Source: Pullilachnospira_A gallistercoris
GTDB lineage: Bacteria > Bacillota > Clostridia > Lachnospirales > Lachnospiraceae
Assembly: GCA_018712125.1 (NCBI GenBank)
Contig: DVHM01000182.1
Span: forward strand, 1-10,086
Reading direction: 5' to 3'
Length of the DNA stretch: 10,086 bases
Positions 7,192 to 10,086 of the stretch are shown one piece after another. The notes under the pieces are model-generated. The model worked only from the letters and a program-made list of their open reading frames with translations. It was not told the origin of the DNA and ran no database searches. A program made the translations under genes and the position numbers. Positions within the stretch are counted from its first letter, which is position 1. Each line of letters opens with the position of its first letter.

Positions 7192-7870
7192 GCGGCACCT
7201 CAAACTTGTATCCCATACCCCAGACCGTCTTGATCAGATTTCCCTTCTCTCCCAGTTTGCTCCGCAGCTTCTTCACATGGGTGTCTATGGTCCTGGCATC
7301 GCCAAAATAATCATAATTCCAGACATTGTTGAGAATGGTCTCCCGGGAAAGGGCAATCCCCTCATTCTGCACAAAATAGGAAAGCAATTCAAACTCCTTG
7401 ACACTCAGAGCGATCTCCTTCCCGTCGATGGTAACCACGTGGGCGTTTTTGTCAATACAGATCCCGGCCACCTCCATCTTCCCGTCTTCGCCGTCCCCGT
7501 CAGATGTCCTCCGAAGAACCGCATTGATCCGGGCAACCAGAATCCGCGGGCTGAACGGCTTCGTGATGTACTCATCTGCCCCGATATCAAATCCCTGAAG
7601 CACATCCGCCTCCTCGCCTTTCGCTGTCAGCATCAGAATCGGAACCTTTGAAGTCTGACGAATCTCCTTGCAGACCTCATATCCGTTGTGTTTTGGCATC
7701 ATGATATCGAGAATGATCAGATCGATCTTCGGCTCGCGGTAGAAAAGTTCCAGCGCCTCCTCGCCGTCCGCCGCCTCGATCACATCATAGTTCTCCCGGG
7801 TCAGATAATCTCTGACCAGCTTTCTCAGCCTGCTCTCATCGTCCGCGATCAATATCTTCTGATTTGCCAT
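7184..7870 (-). CDS. OmpR/PhoB-family response regulator
   Basis: The 228-residue cytoplasmic transcription factor has an N-terminal receiver domain (about 1-120) and a C-terminal winged-helix DNA-binding domain (about 130-225). Receiver signatures are intact: acidic pocket Asp10-Asp11, phospho-acceptor Asp55 in LIILDIMMP, Thr82 in LMLTAK and Lys104 in YITKPF. The output domain has LSVKEFELLSYF, the recognition-helix stretch DARTIDTHVKKLRSKLG and the wing TVWGMGYKF. The start at 7870 (MANQKILIADDE) has AAGGAG 8 nt upstream; the longer open frame runs back into the tmRNA gene and is not coding. The stop overlaps the kinase start (ATGAATAG), implying translational coupling. Its target genes cannot be read from the window. 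Confidence 0.96.
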   Translation of the reverse strand: MANQKILIADDESRLRKLVRDYLTRENYDVIEAADGEEALELFYREPKIDLIILDIMMPKHNGYEVCKEIRQTSKVPILMLTAKGEEADVLQGFDIGADEYITKPFSPRILVARINAVLRRTSDGDGEDGKMEVAGICIDKNAHVVTIDGKEIALSVKEFELLSYFVQNEGIALSRETILNNVWNYDYFGDARTIDTHVKKLRSKLGEKGNLIKTVWGMGYKFEVPHE

Positions 7871-7915
7871 AATTCCCGCTCCTTTTGCCTGTCCTTTTAC
7901 ATAAATCCTAACATG

Positions 7916-7944
7916 ATTATATGAAAAAAATGTGAAAAGCGCAA
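7916..7944 (-). promoter_or_regulatory. Sigma-A promoter of the two-component operon
   Basis: Minus strand: TTGCGC (7939-7944), a 17-nt spacer, and a perfect TATAAT (7916-7921). The -10 box is about 45 nt before the regulator ATG and the -35 box begins just past the T-run of the tmRNA terminator, giving an AT-rich leader. No operator repeat is obvious. Confidence 0.7.
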
Positions 7945-7950
7945 TTGTAT

Positions 7951-7982
7951 AAAAAAAGACTGTATTCCCATGGAACACAGCC
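7951..7982 (-). terminator. Rho-independent terminator of ssrA
   Basis: On the minus strand an 11-bp stem (7972-7982 with 7958-7968, including two G-U pairs) closes a 3-nt loop and is followed by seven T residues (7951-7957). It starts 9 nt after the mature tmRNA 3' end. Confidence 0.92.
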
Positions 7983-7991
7983 TTTCTTTGA

Positions 7992-8331
7992 TGGACCAGA
8001 CGGGAGTCGAACCCGTGTCCAAAAACCAATTCCCTGTCCTTCTACGAGCGTAGTCCGTTATTTGAGATTCCCTCCGCCGCCCGGAAACGAACATCCTGAC
8101 GGTTTCAGTAGCTTCATAATACGCCCGCCGGTGCAAAGCTTAGCCGGCGTCGTTTCCTGCATGGTCGAAGCCTGGATCCCGACGTGCAGGTGCGTCAGGT
8201 CAGACTGCTGCGATTAGGCAGCGTATGCTAATTTTCTATTATCAGCGTTTAATTTTAGGTTTGGAATTTAACGCATCCCCTGCGACTCGCTTCTCCAGCT
8301 GCATGATCCCTGTCGAAACCATTACTGGCCC
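7992..8331 (-). ncRNA. ssrA: Transfer-messenger RNA (tmRNA)
   Basis: This 340-nt RNA rescues stalled ribosomes by acting first as alanyl-tRNA, then as a short message. The tRNA-like half is clear: the 5' acceptor strand GGGCCAG (8325-8331) pairs with CTGGTCC (7993-7999), one G-U included. The T arm ACGGG-TTCGACT-CCCGT is at 8000-8016, and GTAATGGTTTCGACAGGG near the 5' end is the usual tmRNA D-region. The tag frame is at 8214-8246. The discriminator A is at 7992, and the next genomic bases read TCA, so the 3' CCA is not encoded and must be added. It lies downstream of smpB, its protein partner, with its own promoter and terminator. Ends are taken from the acceptor pairing; the primary transcript is longer at the 5' side. 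Confidence 0.96.
8214..8246 (-). other. tmRNA tag-peptide reading frame
   Basis: Ten codons from the resume codon GCT, then TAA, encode ADNRKLAYAA. The size, the alanine start and the small hydrophobic Ala-Ala end fit a proteolysis tag. It ends in YAA where many bacterial tags end in LAA or VAA. The resume codon is inferred from frame and from the A-rich sequence before it (AAATTAAAC). Confidence 0.85.
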
Positions 8332-8363
8332 TGATATCAACTGATAAATCAGGATTCATTCTT

Positions 8364-8391
8364 ATTATAGAGCAAATTTGCTATCCGTCAA
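8364..8391 (-). promoter_or_regulatory. Sigma-A promoter of ssrA with palindromic spacer
   Basis: Minus strand: TTGACG (8386-8391), a 16-nt spacer, and perfect TATAAT (8364-8369), about 33 nt before the mature tmRNA 5' end. This is a strong near-consensus promoter. The spacer contains the perfect 12-bp palindrome AGCAAATTTGCT (8371-8382), a possible operator. Confidence 0.85.
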
Positions 8392-8432
8392 GCCCCACAG
8401 ATCACTTTTTCACGAAAATTCCGTGACCGAAA

Positions 8433-8903
8433 TTACCCGAGATTTCTGACCTTGAATTCCCGCTGGGCTTCCCTTCTCTGATCCTTTTTTGCGATATCCG
8501 CCCGCTTGTCATAGAGTTTCTTTCCTCTCGCCAGGGCAATCTTTACCTTGACCAGACTGCCGGAAAAATAAACTTCCACAGGAACCAGCGTATAGCCCTT
8601 CTCCTTGATTTTTCCGAGGAGCTTGCGGATCTCTGCCTTGTGCATCAGAAGCTTCCGGGGACGCAAGGGATCCCGGTTAAAAATATTTCCCTTCTCATAG
8701 GGCGGAATATGCATCTGGTAAAGCATGACCTCCCCGTTCTCGATCCGAACAAAAGCCTCCTTGATGCTGCATCTTCCCATGCGCAGAGATTTGACTTCCG
8801 TTCCCTTCAGGCTGATCCCTGCCTCAAAGGTCTCCTCGAGAAAATAGTCGTGGTACGCTTTTTTATTGTTGGCAATCATCCTCTTCTTATTATCTGTCTT
8901 CAT
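8433..8903 (-). CDS. smpB: SsrA-binding protein SmpB
   Basis: The 156-residue protein binds the tRNA-like part of tmRNA and places it in the empty A site of stalled ribosomes. The family pattern is complete: NNKKAYHDYFLEETFEAGI at the N-terminus, LKGTEVKSLRMGRCSIKEAF, the YEKGNIFNRDPLRPRKLL stretch, VPVEVYFSGSLVKVKIALARGKK, and the basic C-terminal tail KKLYDKRADIAKKDQRR that inserts in the mRNA channel. Start choice: the ATG at 8903 (MKTDNKKRM) has GGAGG 6 nt upstream; an alternative is the second Met, eight codons later, closer to where homology begins. The gene overlaps the end of rnr by 14 nt in another frame, so the two are translated in tandem. Its partner RNA is encoded just downstream. 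Confidence 0.96.
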   Translation of the reverse strand: MKTDNKKRMIANNKKAYHDYFLEETFEAGISLKGTEVKSLRMGRCSIKEAFVRIENGEVMLYQMHIPPYEKGNIFNRDPLRPRKLLMHKAEIRKLLGKIKEKGYTLVPVEVYFSGSLVKVKIALARGKKLYDKRADIAKKDQRREAQREFKVRNLG

Positions 8904-10086
8904 CTCTATCCTCCACAAGCAGAAAATCAATCGTTCTCGTGAGGGTATCGGCAGCCTCCACTCGGATACGGACCTTTTCCCCCAGGCGAAAATGCCGGTT
9001 GGTGCGCTCGCCGATCAGCTCGTAAGTGCTCTCTGAGAACACATAGTAGTCTCCCCGAAGGGTGGAGACATGCACCAGTCCCTCCACGGTGTTGGGAAGT
9101 TCCACGTACATTCCCCACCCCGTCACACCGGAGATCATACCCTCATACTCTTCGCCGACATGCCTTTCCATGTACTGTACTTTTTTCAGTTTCTCTACTT
9201 CCCGCTCCGCGTCGTCCGCCCTCCGCTCCAGCTTGCTGCATTTTGCCGCCACATCCGGCAGAAGCGCTCCATAATGCTCTCTCCGGCTTTCATCCAGACG
9301 GTTGTGCAGCGATTCCTTGATAATTCTGTGGATCTGCAGATCCGGATACCGCCGGATCGGCGACGTGAAATGGCAGTAATATTCCGCCGCCAGGCCAAAA
9401 TGCCCGCTGCACTCCGTCGTATACTTTGCCTGTTGCATGGAGCGCAGAACCAACCGGGAGATAAAAGCCTCCTGGGGCGATCCGGCGATCTTTCCCAGAA
9501 GTTTCTGCAGTTCCTTCGGGTGGATCTCCGCGGCGTTTCCCTTCAGCGTCAGGCCGAAACTTCCAATCAAGGAGGCGAGCTGGCGGATTTTATCTCCCGA
9601 GGGCGTTCCGTGAGTTCGATAGATGAAGGGGATCTCCTGCCAGTAAAAATGCTGAGCCACCGTCTCGTTCGCCGTCAGCATGAAATCCTCGATCATGTCC
9701 GTGGCCACGTTTCGTTCGTAGGGCAGAATCTCCACCGGCCTCCCCTTTTCATCCAGATGAATCTTCGTCTCCGGAAAATCAAAATCCAGCGATCCTCTCG
9801 CCGCCCGTCTCTTTCGAATCAGCGCGGAAAGTTCCCGCATCATCTCAAACATCGGCACCAGCTCCCGGTATTTTTCCGTCTCGTCGGGATCGTGGTCTTC
9901 GAGAATTTTCTTTACGGATGTGTAACTCATTCTTTGATCCACCCGTATCACGGTCTCGGCGATCTGATAGTCTGTCACTTCTCCAGCGGAATTCAACGTC
10001 ATAATACAACTGAGAGCCAGCCGGTCCTCCCCCTGGTTCAGAGAACAGATCCCGTTGGAGAGCGCATGAGGCAGCATGGGAATAAC
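8890..10086 (-). CDS. rnr: Ribonuclease R, C-terminal part (gene cut by window end)
   Basis: This is the last 398 residues of RNase R, a processive 3'-5' exoribonuclease that degrades structured RNA and, with SmpB-tmRNA, non-stop messages. The visible part begins inside the RNB catalytic domain at VIPMLPHALSNGICSLN. It continues through ARGSLDFDFPE, NETVAQHF and YRTHGTPSGDK to the hallmark TSPIRRYPDLQIHR at about 241-254 of the visible part. The final 85 or so residues form an S1 RNA-binding domain (EYEGMISGVTGWGMYVELP). The protein ends shortly after S1 with a short acidic tail rather than the long basic tail seen in some homologues. Catalytic aspartates and cold-shock domains lie beyond the right edge. 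The end overlaps smpB, the usual Firmicutes order. Confidence 0.95.
   Translation of the reverse strand, partial: VIPMLPHALSNGICSLNQGEDRLALSCIMTLNSAGEVTDYQIAETVIRVDQRMSYTSVKKILEDHDPDETEKYRELVPMFEMMRELSALIRKRRAARGSLDFDFPETKIHLDEKGRPVEILPYERNVATDMIEDFMLTANETVAQHFYWQEIPFIYRTHGTPSGDKIRQLASLIGSFGLTLKGNAAEIHPKELQKLLGKIAGSPQEAFISRLVLRSMQQAKYTTECSGHFGLAAEYYCHFTSPIRRYPDLQIHRIIKESLHNRLDESRREHYGALLPDVAAKCSKLERRADDAEREVEKLKKVQYMERHVGEEYEGMISGVTGWGMYVELPNTVEGLVHVSTLRGDYYVFSESTYELIGERTNRHFRLGEKVRIRVEAADTLTRTIDFLLVEDRDEDR
8910..8914 (-). promoter_or_regulatory. Ribosome binding site of smpB inside rnr
   Basis: GGAGG (minus strand) lies within the last codons of rnr, 6 nt before the smpB ATG at 8903. It supports that start over the longer open frame, which begins inside rnr. 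Confidence 0.8.

Noticed and set aside
6217..7233. 338-codon open frame on the plus strand
   Set aside because: Antisense shadow of the histidine kinase gene; composition reflects complementary codon bias.
7871..8029. N-terminal extension of the response regulator
   Set aside because: The upstream codons overlap the promoter, tmRNA terminator and tmRNA 3' end; receiver homology begins at the Met at 7870, which has an AAGGAG site.
7945..8217. 90-codon open frame on the plus strand
   Set aside because: Runs antisense across the tmRNA gene; the RNA structure fully explains this sequence.
8406..8427. Small hairpin between smpB and ssrA as an smpB terminator
   Set aside because: Only a 5-bp TCACG/CGTGA stem, and on the coding strand it is followed by A residues, not T.

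Overview
This is an ordinary housekeeping stretch of a Gram-positive, anaerobe-like Firmicutes chromosome, most likely class Clostridia and plausibly Lachnospiraceae. That placement is inferred from protein style: a TmcAL/YlbM family protein, a PurO-type IMP cyclohydrolase beside a stand-alone AICAR transformylase, strong AGGAGG ribosome sites, and an rnr-smpB-ssrA order typical of Firmicutes. I found no phage, insertion sequence, CRISPR array or defence locus. The most interesting content is metabolic co-localisation and small regulatory details, not a new machine.

Layout. From the left, tmcAL (58-1305, + strand) is the only clear plus-strand gene. It converges on a minus-strand block, with a long GC-rich hairpin at 1386-1436 that probably terminates transcription from both sides. 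Everything from 1502 to the right edge is on the minus strand, so it reads right to left: rnr (3' part only, cut by the window end), smpB (overlaps rnr by 14 nt), ssrA (tmRNA, 7992-8331, with its own promoter and terminator), an OmpR-type response regulator and its histidine kinase (8 nt overlap), hisH, hisF, ung, a PurO-like IMP cyclohydrolase, and a stand-alone AICAR formyltransferase.

How the genes work together. RNase R, SmpB and tmRNA form the ribosome-rescue set: SmpB delivers tmRNA to stalled ribosomes, and RNase R degrades the defective message. The two-component pair has its own promoter just past the tmRNA terminator; its signal and targets cannot be read from the sequence. HisH and HisF make imidazole glycerol phosphate for histidine and release AICAR. 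The two genes at the far end of the same strand convert AICAR to FAICAR and then to IMP. The window therefore holds both the source of AICAR and its whole route back to purines, with uracil-DNA glycosylase in between. The other histidine and purine genes are not here.

Smaller points worth a look are a perfect 12-bp palindrome inside the ssrA promoter spacer, a tandem 10-bp repeat at 11-bp pitch ahead of the cyclohydrolase gene, a tmRNA tag ending in YAA, and a tmRNA 3' end without an encoded CCA.
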